Assembly: GCF_019967995.1 (NCBI RefSeq)
Contig: NZ_CP065377.1
Span: 1 to 64,000 of the forward strand
DNA from: Faecalibacterium prausnitzii
GTDB lineage: Bacteria > Bacillota > Clostridia > Oscillospirales > Ruminococcaceae
DNA length: 64,000 bases
Direction: 5' to 3'
The notes below the pieces were generated by a model. It saw only the letters and a list, made by a program, of their open reading frames with translations. It did no database searches and was not told the DNA's origin. Below are positions 11,258-18,198 of the stretch, piece by piece. The translations under genes and the position numbers were made by a program. Position 1 is the stretch's first letter, and each line of letters opens with the position of its first letter.

Positions 11258-11301
11258 GGACCCGCGCCGCAGAGTGAATGCCCTGCGGCGCGGGTCCTTT
11301 T
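11258..11301. terminator. Bidirectional terminator between converging genes
   Basis: GGACCCGCGCCGCAG (11258-11272) pairs perfectly with CTGCGGCGCGGGTCC (11283-11297). AAAAA precedes and TTTT follows, so it can end both the lipoprotein transcript and the GntR gene on the other strand. Confidence 0.9.
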
Positions 11302-11319
11302 GTGGTTGAAGCGCAAGTT

Positions 11320-12003
11320 TTATGGTTCCGGTTCAAAATAGTCGGCGTATTCCTCGGTGAGCTTGGAGCCAAGCCGCCGGATGCCGCCGTAGAGGTGCCG
11401 CTCCACCAGCGGCTCAAATGCGGCCATGTCGCAGCGCTCAATGGCGTCGATGAGGTTGGTGTGGTCTGCGATGACCTCGGCCAGCCCGCCGCTGGTGATG
11501 GTGTCCAGCATCCGGAACCGGCTGTAGTCGGCGTGGGCGTTCTGCAACGTCCGCCAGAGGTACATCTTCCCCATGGCGGCAAACCAGGTCTCGTGGAGCA
11601 GGCGGTCGGCCTCGTACAGACGGTTGAAGTCCGGGTGCTCGGCATGGGCCAGAGCCTCGTAAGCAGCGGCCCGCTTCCGGATGAGCGCCCGCTGTTCCGG
11701 AGTGCACCGGGGCGAAAAATCCCGCAGCACACGGGCCTCCACGGCGGTGCGCTCGTAGATCAGCTCCTCCACGATCTCGCGGTTCAGCCGGGTGACGGTG
11801 GTGCCCTTGTAGGGCACGATCTTCACCAGCCCGTTTTCCTGCAATTTCTGCAAAACGACCCGGATGAGCGACCGCGGTGCCCCGAACCGGGTGCAGAGCG
11901 GGTTCTCGCTCAGCGAGCTTCCGGGGCGGATGGTCAGGTCGATGATCTCCCGCTCCAGCACATCATAGATCGCGGCGTCTGTTTTGTACGTTTGTTGTTC
12001 CAT
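11320..12003 (-). CDS. GntR family (FadR-type) transcriptional regulator
   Basis: The 227-residue protein has an N-terminal winged helix typical of GntR proteins (ILxxxIIDLTIRPGSSLSENPLCTRFGAPRSLIRVVLQKLQENGLV; residues about 15-60) and an all-helical FCD-like effector domain with histidines at HETWF and HLYGG that may bind a metal. FadR/VanR-type members respond to small carboxylates or sugar acids; the ligand here is unknown. The start MEQQTYKTD at 12003 is preferred because upstream in-frame sequence overlaps the next gene. No obvious target gene lies beside it. Confidence 0.85.
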   Translation of the reverse strand: MEQQTYKTDAAIYDVLEREIIDLTIRPGSSLSENPLCTRFGAPRSLIRVVLQKLQENGLVKIVPYKGTTVTRLNREIVEELIYERTAVEARVLRDFSPRCTPEQRALIRKRAAAYEALAHAEHPDFNRLYEADRLLHETWFAAMGKMYLWRTLQNAHADYSRFRMLDTITSGGLAEVIADHTNLIDAIERCDMAAFEPLVERHLYGGIRRLGSKLTEEYADYFEPEP

Positions 12004-12088
12004 AGCTTCGTTCCCCAGACAACAAGGCCCGGCTGTGTTCAAGCCGAAGGCGAAAAAATAGAGTGGACCGACCTGCCAAAGGCGGATG

Positions 12089-12775
12089 CTAAATGTTCCA
12101 TGGCGCGGTCTCCGGCTTTTCCAATGCGAACTCCATCGGCTCCCCGGTCTCCGGGTGCAGAAAACAGAGCCGTGCGCTCTGCAGTGCAATGGTTCCCTTG
12201 AAATGACTGCCGTATTTGCCGTCGCCCCAGAGCGGATGCCGCCGGGAGGCGAACTGCACCCGGATCTGATGGGTCCGCCCGGTGTGGAGGGTGATGTCTG
12301 CAAGGCTCAGGGTTCCGTTCGAGGCGGTGATGCGGTATTCGAGCACGGCTTCCCGCACCCCTTTGCGCGGGCGGCTGACCGGGAAGACCCGGCCCTTCCG
12401 GCTGTCCTTGAACAGATAGTCCCGCAGGATGCCGTGTTCCGGCAGCGTTTCGTCCGGTGCTCCGGCAAGGACGGCCCGGTACTGCTTGGTGAAGACCGGT
12501 GCGGGCAGCGTATTTTGGGTGGGTGCAGCCCGGCCGTCCAGCACGGCGTAGGCTTCCTGGCTCTGGGTGATCTGCCGTGTCAGCGCGGCGGCGGCCTTCG
12601 GAGTCCTGGCACAGACCATCAGGCCGGACACACCGGTGTCCAGCCGGTGCACGATGCCCACATAGGCGTCCGGCTGCCCCCACAGTTCCCGCAGCCGGGC
12701 GGGCAGGCCGGCCTCACTGGACAGGCCTGCCGGTTTGTTCACGACCACAAGGGCCGCATCCTGATAGAGGATCAC
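12089..12775 (-). CDS. RluA family RNA pseudouridine synthase
   Basis: This enzyme isomerises uridine to pseudouridine in rRNA or tRNA. The 228-residue protein contains the catalytic motif HRLDTGVSGL, with the active-site aspartate, and the later family blocks LHTGRTHQIRVQFA and PLWGDGKYG. It lacks an S4 domain, so the target cannot be assigned to RluC or RluD. It overlaps the upstream NUDIX gene by four bases (ATGA), a sign of translational coupling. Confidence 0.93.
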   Translation of the reverse strand: MILYQDAALVVVNKPAGLSSEAGLPARLRELWGQPDAYVGIVHRLDTGVSGLMVCARTPKAAAALTRQITQSQEAYAVLDGRAAPTQNTLPAPVFTKQYRAVLAGAPDETLPEHGILRDYLFKDSRKGRVFPVSRPRKGVREAVLEYRITASNGTLSLADITLHTGRTHQIRVQFASRRHPLWGDGKYGSHFKGTIALQSARLCFLHPETGEPMEFALEKPETAPWNI

Positions 12776-13323
12776 AGTCTGCCCTCGTCCAGCAGGGCCT
12801 TCAGCTTGAGCACGCCTGCCACAGTCTTGCCGTCCTTGATCTCGCCGCTCATGACCATCTCATAGGCTTTTTGCAGCGGCACACGGTCGGGCGTCAGGAA
12901 CTCGTCGGCGTCCAGGTGCATGTGGGTCTCCTTCAGGCCGGTGGCCACCCAGGTGTAGATGACCTCGGTGTCGTAGCCCACGGTGGGGTAAAATTCGCCC
13001 AGCGAGGTGTAGTGCTCGGCGGTCAGGCCGCATTCCTCTTCCAGTTCGCGCCTGGCGGCTTCAAAGGGGTCTTCGCCCGCTTCCAGCTTGCCGGCGGGCA
13101 GCTCCCACAGCTCCTGCTGCATGGCATAGCGGAACTGGCGCACCATGCAGATGGTGCCGTCCTCAAAGTAAGGCACGATGCAGGCACCGCCGTGGTGATG
13201 CACCACTTCGCGGGTGGCGGTCTTCCCGTTCTCCAGCAGGGCGGTGTCCTTAGTCAGGGTGATGACCCGGCCCTCGAAGAGCACCTCGCTGGTCAGTTTC
13301 TTCTCAAAATGTGCTGCGTCCAT
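12772..13323 (-). CDS. NUDIX hydrolase, probable ADP-ribose pyrophosphatase
   Basis: The 183-residue protein has a full NUDIX box, GKLEAGEDPFEAARRELEEECG, broken here only by family-permitted residues. The surrounding sequence (VRQFRYAMQQELWELPAGK) is that of the ADP-sugar pyrophosphatase subgroup, which clears ADP-ribose and similar nucleoside diphosphate sugars. It is the first gene of a two-gene minus-strand operon with the pseudouridine synthase. A GCAGAAACGATGG context precedes the start, with AAAGGAC a few bases upstream. Confidence 0.93.
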   Translation of the reverse strand: MDAAHFEKKLTSEVLFEGRVITLTKDTALLENGKTATREVVHHHGGACIVPYFEDGTICMVRQFRYAMQQELWELPAGKLEAGEDPFEAARRELEEECGLTAEHYTSLGEFYPTVGYDTEVIYTWVATGLKETHMHLDADEFLTPDRVPLQKAYEMVMSGEIKDGKTVAGVLKLKALLDEGRL

Positions 13324-13691
13324 CGTTTCTGCGTCCTTTCTGAACGAGCCGGAGCCTGCTCCGGCCCGGATAAATCACTGGTTCCAGTTTACGGCATTTC
13401 CTGTACGATTGTCAATTCAAAATTAAGGAAAAGTTAAGAAAAAATCGCTCCATTGGCCAAAAACTTAAAATTCTGCAAGAATGAATCCCACCAAAAACAC
13501 AAGCGTAAAAAACCAACAAAAAAAATCGTGAAATTTTGTTGCGTTTTGCCAGTGGGTTTGCGTTTACTTTAGAAGCGGAATTTGTTATTATAGTATACGA
13601 GCAATAGTGCCTTTTGGGGTTCTCCGGCCCCGCCGGGGCGCTTATTGCCCCGCGCAAAAGGTACCAAATTCTGAACAATGGAGGAAGAAAA
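13324..13691 (+). other. Spacer carrying the PFOR promoter and leader
   Basis: These 368 bases separate the divergent NUDIX and PFOR genes. The stretch 13420-13560 is markedly AT-rich compared with the surroundings, as expected of a strong promoter region. Apart from the promoter at 13563-13591 and the ribosome binding site near 13680 no other feature is recognised. Confidence 0.7.
13563..13591 (+). promoter_or_regulatory. Promoter of the PFOR gene
   Basis: TTTACT (13563-13568) and TATTAT (13586-13591) are spaced by 17 bases; TATAGT overlaps the second box. The AT-rich block upstream may act as an UP element. Confidence 0.65.
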
Positions 13692-16600
13692 ATGCCTAGA
13701 GCAAAGCAAACCATGGATGGCAATACCGCTGCCGCTCATGTAGCATATGCCTACACGGACGTGGCTGCCATCTACCCCATTACCCCGTCTTCTCCGATGG
13801 CTGACTCTGTGGACCAGTGGTCCGCAGCTGGCCAGAAGAACATCTTCGGCAACCAGGTCAAGGTCGTCGAGATGGAGTCTGAGGCCGGCGCTGCCGGCGC
13901 TGTGCACGGCTCTCTGGGTGCAGGTGCTGTTACCACCACCTTCACCGCTTCTCAGGGCCTGCTGCTGATGATCCCCAACATGTACAAGATCGCTGCAGAG
14001 CAGCTGCCCTGCGTGTTCGATGTTTCGGCACGTACCGTTGCTACCCAGTCCCTGAACATCTTCGGTGATCACAGCGACGTCATGGCATGCCGCCAGACCG
14101 GCTTCGCAATGCTGGTCGAGAGCAGCGTGCAGGAAGTCATGGATCTGTCCCCGGTTGCCCATCTGGCAGCAATCGAGGGCAAGGTCCCCTTCCTGAACTT
14201 CTTCGATGGCTTCCGTACTTCTCACGAGTACCAGAAGATCGAGAAGTGGGATTACGCTGATCTGAAGGAAATGTGCAACATGGAGGCTGTTGAGGAGTTC
14301 CGCGCCAAGGCACTGAACCCTGAGCACCCCAAGATGCGCGGTTCCCACGAGAACGGCGACGTGTTCTTCCAGCATCGTGAGGCCTGCAACTCTGTCTACG
14401 ACGCACTGCCCGCAGTCGTCGAGAAGTACATGGCCAAGATCAATGCAAAGCTGGGCACCAACTACGATCTGTTCAACTACTACGGCGCTCCCGATGCAGA
14501 CCGCGTCATGATCGCTATGGGCTCTGTCTGCGACGTTGCAGATGAGGTCATCGATTACCTGAACGCCAAGGGTGAGAAGGTCGGTATCGTCAAGGTCCGC
14601 CTGTATCGTCCCTGGGTCTCTTCCGCTCTGCTGAAGGTCCTGCCCAAGACTGCAAAGAAGGTCGCAGTTCTGGACCGCACCAAGGAGCCCGGCTCCCTGG
14701 GCGAGCCTCTGTACCTGGATGTTGCTGCTACCCTGCGTGAGGCCGGCATGAACGATGTCGTCCTGACCGGCGGCCGCTACGGCCTGGGCAGCAAGGACAC
14801 TCCCCCGTCCTCCATCTTCGCTCTGTTCAAGGAGCTGGAGAAGGATCAGCCGAAGGAGCGCTTCACCCTGGGTATCACCGATGATGTCACCGGTCTGTCC
14901 CTGCCCGAAGTCAAGCCCGCTCCCATCACCGCAGCTGCTGGCACCAAGGAGTGCAAGTTCTGGGGTCTGGGCGGCGACGGCACCGTCGGCGCAAACAAGA
15001 ACTCCGTCAAGATCATCGGCGACCATACCGACAAGTATGTTCAGGCATACTTCCAGTATGACTCCAAGAAGACCGGCGGCGTGACCATCAGCCACCTGCG
15101 TTTCGGCGACAAGCCCATCCGCAGCCCCTACTACATCAACCAGGCTGACTTCGTGGCCTGCCACAACCCCGCTTACATCCACATGGGCATGAAGATGGTC
15201 CAGGATGTCAAGCCCGGCGGCGTGTTCATGATCAACTGCCAGTGGTCCGATGAGGAGCTGGGCCAGCACCTGAACGCTGAGGCCAAGAAGTACATCGCTG
15301 ACAACAACATTCAGCTGTACACCATCAACGCCATCGATAAGGCCATCGAGATCGGTATGGGCAAGCGCACCAATACCATCCTGCAGTCTGCTTTCTTCAA
15401 GCTGGCAGACGTCATGCCCATCGAGGACGCTGTCAACTTCATGAAGCAGGCCGCTCAGAAGAGCTACGGCAAGAAGGGCCAGGACGTCGTCGAGATGAAC
15501 TGGAAGGCCATCGATGCTGGTGTTGACGCCATCCACAAGGTGGACGTCCCCGCTTCCTGGTCCAACCCCGAAGCTGATCCCGCACCCAAGGCTCTCACCG
15601 GCCGTCCGGAGCTGGTCAAGCAGATCCGCGACGTCATGGAGCCCATCGCTCGTATGGACGGCGACAGCCTGCCCGTTTCCGCTTTCGTTGCAAATGCAAA
15701 CGGCGAGTGGGAGCAGGGTGCTTCTGCATATGAGAAGCGCGGCACCGCTGTCAACGTTCCGGAGTGGGATGCTTCCAAGTGTGTTGGCTGCAACCAGTGC
15801 GCATTCGTGTGCTCTCACGCAACCATCCGTCCCTTCCAGCTGACTGCTGACGAGCTGGCTGCTGCTCCCGCACAGACCAAGAGCCGCGACAACAAGCCCG
15901 CAAACGAGTACAAGTTTGTCATGGCTGTGTCTCCTCTGGACTGCATGGGCTGCGGCGAGTGCGTCACCGTCTGCCCCACCAAGGCCATCAGCATGGTTCC
16001 TCAGGAGAGCCAGGCCGACCAGCAGGCAGTCTTCGACTACTGCGTCGCCAACATCTCCAAGAAGCCCGGCAAGTTTGCTGACGACACCGTCATCGGTTCT
16101 CAGTTCAACCAGCCGCTGCTGGAGTTCTCTGGCTCCTGCGCAGGCTGTGCCGAGACCTCTTATGCTCGCCTGATCACCCAGCTGTTCGGCGAGAAGATGT
16201 ACATCTCCAACGCTACCGGCTGCTCCTCCATCTGGGGCGGCACTGCTTCCATCTCTCCGTACACCGTCAACAAGGACAGCGGCCATGGTCCTGCATGGTG
16301 CAACTCCCTGTTCGAGGATAACGCTGAGCATGGTCTGGGCCTGTACCTCGGCCAGAAGACCGTCCGTGAGAACCTGATCAAGCGCATCGCTGAGGTCGCT
16401 GGTTCTGACAAGGCTTCCGCTGAGCTGAAGGCTGCATTCGACAAGTTCATGGAGACCAAGAACAACACCAAGGCCAACGACGAACCCGCCAAGGCTCTGA
16501 TCGCTGAGCTGGAGAAGGCTGCTGCCGCTGGCTGCACCGAGTCCGCTGAGATCCTGAAGAGCAAGGAGTTCATCGCGAAGAAGTCCGTCTGGATCTTCGG

Positions 16601-17237
16601 TGGCGACGGTTGGGCATACGACATCGGCTTCGGCGGCCTGGATCACGTCCTGGCTTCCGGCGAGGATGTCAACGTCATGGTCTTCGATACTGAGATGTAC
16701 TCCAACACCGGTGGACAGGCATCCAAGGCTTCCAACATTGGTGAAGTCTGCCAGTTCGCTGCTGCTGGTAAGGAGATCAGCAAGAAGAGCCTGTCCGAGA
16801 TCGCAATGACCTATGGTTACATCTACGTCGCTCAGATCGCTCTGGGCGCCAACATGAACCAGGCTGTCAAGGCGATCGCCGAGGCTGAGGCTTATCCCGG
16901 CCCGTCTCTGATCATCGGCTACGCTCCCTGCGAGCTGCACGGTGTCAAGGGCGGTATGACCAACTGCCAGAACGAGATGAAGAAGGCTGTCGAGGCTGGT
17001 TACTGGAACCTGTTCACCTTCAACCCGGCCAACAAGGCTCAGGGCAAGAACCCGTTCACTCTGACCTCCAAGGCAGTCGATGCCGAGAAGTACCAGGCTC
17101 TGCTGGCAAACGAGACCCGTTACAGCCGCCTGACCCGTGCCTTCCCGGAGCGCGCAAAGCAGCTGTTCGCACGCAACGAGCAGGTCGCAAACGATCGTTA
17201 CGAGCATCTGACTCGTCTGGTCGAGCTGTACAAGTAA
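13692..17237 (+). CDS. nifJ: Pyruvate:ferredoxin (flavodoxin) oxidoreductase
   Basis: PFOR oxidises pyruvate to acetyl-CoA and CO2 and reduces ferredoxin, a central step in fermentation to butyrate, lactate or formate. The 1181-residue single-chain protein has the N-terminal pyrimidine-binding domain (AYTDVAAIYPITPSSPMAD), the two-cluster ferredoxin domain with CVGCNQC near residue 697 and CMGCGEC near 751, and the C-terminal thiamine diphosphate domain (GDGWAYDIGFGGLDHVL, YSNTGGQASKAS). Codons are noticeably biased to GCT, TCC, GGC and AAG, the pattern of a very highly expressed gene. The start follows GGAGGAA. The small ferredoxin at 28235 is a likely electron partner. Confidence 0.98.
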   Translation: MPRAKQTMDGNTAAAHVAYAYTDVAAIYPITPSSPMADSVDQWSAAGQKNIFGNQVKVVEMESEAGAAGAVHGSLGAGAVTTTFTASQGLLLMIPNMYKIAAEQLPCVFDVSARTVATQSLNIFGDHSDVMACRQTGFAMLVESSVQEVMDLSPVAHLAAIEGKVPFLNFFDGFRTSHEYQKIEKWDYADLKEMCNMEAVEEFRAKALNPEHPKMRGSHENGDVFFQHREACNSVYDALPAVVEKYMAKINAKLGTNYDLFNYYGAPDADRVMIAMGSVCDVADEVIDYLNAKGEKVGIVKVRLYRPWVSSALLKVLPKTAKKVAVLDRTKEPGSLGEPLYLDVAATLREAGMNDVVLTGGRYGLGSKDTPPSSIFALFKELEKDQPKERFTLGITDDVTGLSLPEVKPAPITAAAGTKECKFWGLGGDGTVGANKNSVKIIGDHTDKYVQAYFQYDSKKTGGVTISHLRFGDKPIRSPYYINQADFVACHNPAYIHMGMKMVQDVKPGGVFMINCQWSDEELGQHLNAEAKKYIADNNIQLYTINAIDKAIEIGMGKRTNTILQSAFFKLADVMPIEDAVNFMKQAAQKSYGKKGQDVVEMNWKAIDAGVDAIHKVDVPASWSNPEADPAPKALTGRPELVKQIRDVMEPIARMDGDSLPVSAFVANANGEWEQGASAYEKRGTAVNVPEWDASKCVGCNQCAFVCSHATIRPFQLTADELAAAPAQTKSRDNKPANEYKFVMAVSPLDCMGCGECVTVCPTKAISMVPQESQADQQAVFDYCVANISKKPGKFADDTVIGSQFNQPLLEFSGSCAGCAETSYARLITQLFGEKMYISNATGCSSIWGGTASISPYTVNKDSGHGPAWCNSLFEDNAEHGLGLYLGQKTVRENLIKRIAEVAGSDKASAELKAAFDKFMETKNNTKANDEPAKALIAELEKAAAAGCTESAEILKSKEFIAKKSVWIFGGDGWAYDIGFGGLDHVLASGEDVNVMVFDTEMYSNTGGQASKASNIGEVCQFAAAGKEISKKSLSEIAMTYGYIYVAQIALGANMNQAVKAIAEAEAYPGPSLIIGYAPCELHGVKGGMTNCQNEMKKAVEAGYWNLFTFNPANKAQGKNPFTLTSKAVDAEKYQALLANETRYSRLTRAFPERAKQLFARNEQVANDRYEHLTRLVELYK

Positions 17238-17439
17238 TCTTTCTCCCCTGTTTTGGGCCGGAACGCGCCGCAGCGGCACCCTAGTCCGAAAGGCGGCTGC
17301 TCCGCACTGGCGGTTACTGCGCAACGCAGCAGTGCGAAACTGTGGCTGATCTGGCCCCGGCAGCGGTAAAAGAAGAACGTGCACAAAAGCGACAACGCTT
17401 TCCGCACAACAAGTCTCTGATTTCATTTTCCCACGCCCT
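17238..17439 (+). other. Non-coding sequence after PFOR
   Basis: Between the PFOR stop and the structured segment no coding region, promoter or clear terminator is recognised. GC-rich short inverted repeats such as CACTGGCGGTTACTGCGCAACGCAGCAGTG near 17306-17335 suggest folded 3' untranslated RNA. Confidence 0.4.
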
Positions 17440-17623
17440 TGTTGCGGCAGTGATCCGCAGCGGGGCCGGGTGTTTGAAATACCAAAGCGCCCGCGAGGGT
17501 CCTTGAAAGCACACCCCGCGTGTGTCAGGAACATAAGGTCTGTTCGCAGATACCTTGTTCCGCCTGAAGCATAAGACCTGCCTTGCAGGGATCTTGCCTC
17601 AGTCAAAAACGGATCTCGTTTTT
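17440..17623 (+). ncRNA. Candidate structured RNA downstream of PFOR (tandem hairpins)
   Basis: Two consecutive hairpins share one plan. Hairpin 1 (17529-17561): GGAAC, bulged AT, AAGGTCTG, loop TTCG, CAG, AT, ACCTT, GTTCC. Hairpin 2 (17566-17600): GAAGC, bulged AT, AAGACCTG, loop, CAGG, GA, TCTT, GCCTC. Stems differ in sequence but pair, and the asymmetric AT bulge is kept. AAAAACG-GATCT-CGTTTTT (17605-17623) follows. The family is not recognised; it could be PFOR 3' untranslated RNA or a separate small RNA. Confidence 0.4.
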
Positions 17624-17625
17624 AG

Positions 17626-17665
17626 CGCCCCGCTCACCGGCAACGGTGACCGGGGCGTATTTTTT
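17626..17665 (+). terminator. Intrinsic terminator downstream of PFOR
   Basis: CGCCCCGCTCACCG (17626-17639) pairs with CGGTGACCGGGGCG (17644-17657) with one C-C mismatch around the loop GCAA, followed by TATTTTTT. This is the first strong terminator after PFOR, some 390 bases beyond its stop. Confidence 0.85.
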
Positions 17666-17706
17666 GTGTGCGGCGGGCTATTTTACACTTTCTTCATAGG
17701 TTTTTC

Positions 17707-17735
17707 ATGAAAAACCGCGCATTCGGTGCTATACT
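17707..17735 (+). promoter_or_regulatory. Promoter of small RNA copy 1
   Basis: ATGAAA (17707-17712) and TATACT (17730-17735) are 17 bases apart. The second small-RNA copy has ATGACT and TATACT at the same spacing. A palindrome TTTTTCATGAAAAA (17701-17714) overlaps the -35 box and is absent from copy 2. Confidence 0.6.
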
Positions 17736-17741
17736 ACGAAC

Positions 17742-17862
17742 ATAAGGAACCGGGGCCGCAACCGATTCCTTGTACATGATTCCTCCTCACACCAAGGCAA
17801 TATCCGAACAGAAAGTCCTTTCCAGTGTTCCGCAAGCGCTGGAAAGGGCTTTCTGCGTTTTT
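17742..17862 (+). ncRNA. Small RNA, copy 1 of a two-member family
   Basis: About 120 nt. A 5' hairpin (AAGGAA 17744-17749 with TTCCTT 17766-17771, upper stem CGG/CCG, loop GGCCGCAA) is followed by an unpaired segment and a 17-bp terminator hairpin (17811-17827 with 17837-17853, loop TTCCGCAAG), then TGCGTTTTT. The unpaired segment contains CATGATTCCTCCTCA (17775-17789), the reverse complement of a Shine-Dalgarno plus AUG (TGAGGAGGAATCATG). Copy 2 at 25112-25235 keeps the structure with compensating changes. A trans-acting regulator of translation initiation is the natural hypothesis; the family is not recognised. Confidence 0.75.
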
Positions 17863-17898
17863 GACGGAAATTTCCCTCTGCTTTCGGCGGTTTTAGGG

Positions 17899-17927
17899 TT
17901 GACCGGCCTTTTTGCGGACGCTATAAT
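17899..17927 (+). promoter_or_regulatory. Promoter of the mgtE transcript
   Basis: TTGACC (17899-17904), 17-base spacer, TATAAT (17922-17927). AGTGGATAA, an 8-of-9 match to the inverted DnaA box consensus, lies at 17932-17940 over the expected transcription start. Confidence 0.8.
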
Positions 17928-17966
17928 AAAAAGTGGATAAGATTTTTAGGAGGTGAACGCAGGACA

Positions 17967-18053
17967 ATGGACCCGGATCATAGTCGAAGACACGGATCAA
18001 CTGCGGCACAGCAGAACGAAAAAGCAGCTGCGTTCGCCTTTTTTGCCCGGTAA
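17967..18053 (+). CDS. 28-residue leader peptide upstream of mgtE
   Basis: A small reading frame begins MDPDHSRRHGSTAA and ends FAFFAR. It lies within the mgtE leader, 40 bases after the promoter, and is preceded by a perfect AGGAGGTG (17948-17955), a better ribosome binding site than most real genes here. Known Mg2+-transporter leader peptides such as enterobacterial MgtL start with an acidic/proline-rich MEPDP segment that destabilises ribosomes at low Mg2+; the Asp-Pro-Asp start and the following terminator invite the same explanation. The similarity is short and the mechanism is inferred. An alternative GTG start at 17953 in another frame overlaps the SD and is less likely. Confidence 0.65.
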   Translation: MDPDHSRRHGSTAAQQNEKAAAFAFFAR

Positions 18054-18088
18054 GAGGTGCTGTGTGGGCACTTCTCAGCGGGGAGAAA

Positions 18089-18149
18089 GGGCGCAGCCTG
18101 GTGCGCGCAGCGGGCAGAACGGCTCGCTGCGGGAAGCAGGCGGCGCTTT
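18089..18149 (+). terminator. Attenuator-like terminator in the mgtE leader
   Basis: A long interrupted hairpin: GCGC-A-GCCTG (18089-18098) with CAGGC-G-GCGC (18135-18144), enclosing CGCAGCG and CGCTGCG, followed by TTTTTGTTTTG. It lies between the leader ORF and mgtE, so read-through would decide mgtE expression. Confidence 0.65.
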
Positions 18150-18198
18150 TTGTTTTGTGTGCTGTCCGATCCGCCGGAAACGGTAAGGAGGAACACAA

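Noticed and set aside
13569..17606. Very long open frame antisense to PFOR
   Set aside because: It mirrors the PFOR codons on the other strand, has no ribosome binding site, and its translation is low-complexity Leu/Val/Asp-rich; a by-product of GC-rich codon usage.
17440..17623. 6S RNA
   Set aside because: Some GTGTTTG and CCTGAAGC-like words recall 6S RNA but no convincing closing stem could be drawn; left as an unassigned structured RNA.
17953..18186. GTG-initiated 77-codon frame in the mgtE leader
   Set aside because: Its start lies inside the Shine-Dalgarno itself; the ATG at 17967 in another frame is properly spaced.
17934..18198. M-box (ykoK) Mg2+ riboswitch before mgtE
   Set aside because: The conserved M-box blocks could not be found by eye; the leader is better described as small ORF plus terminator. 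A covariance search would settle it.
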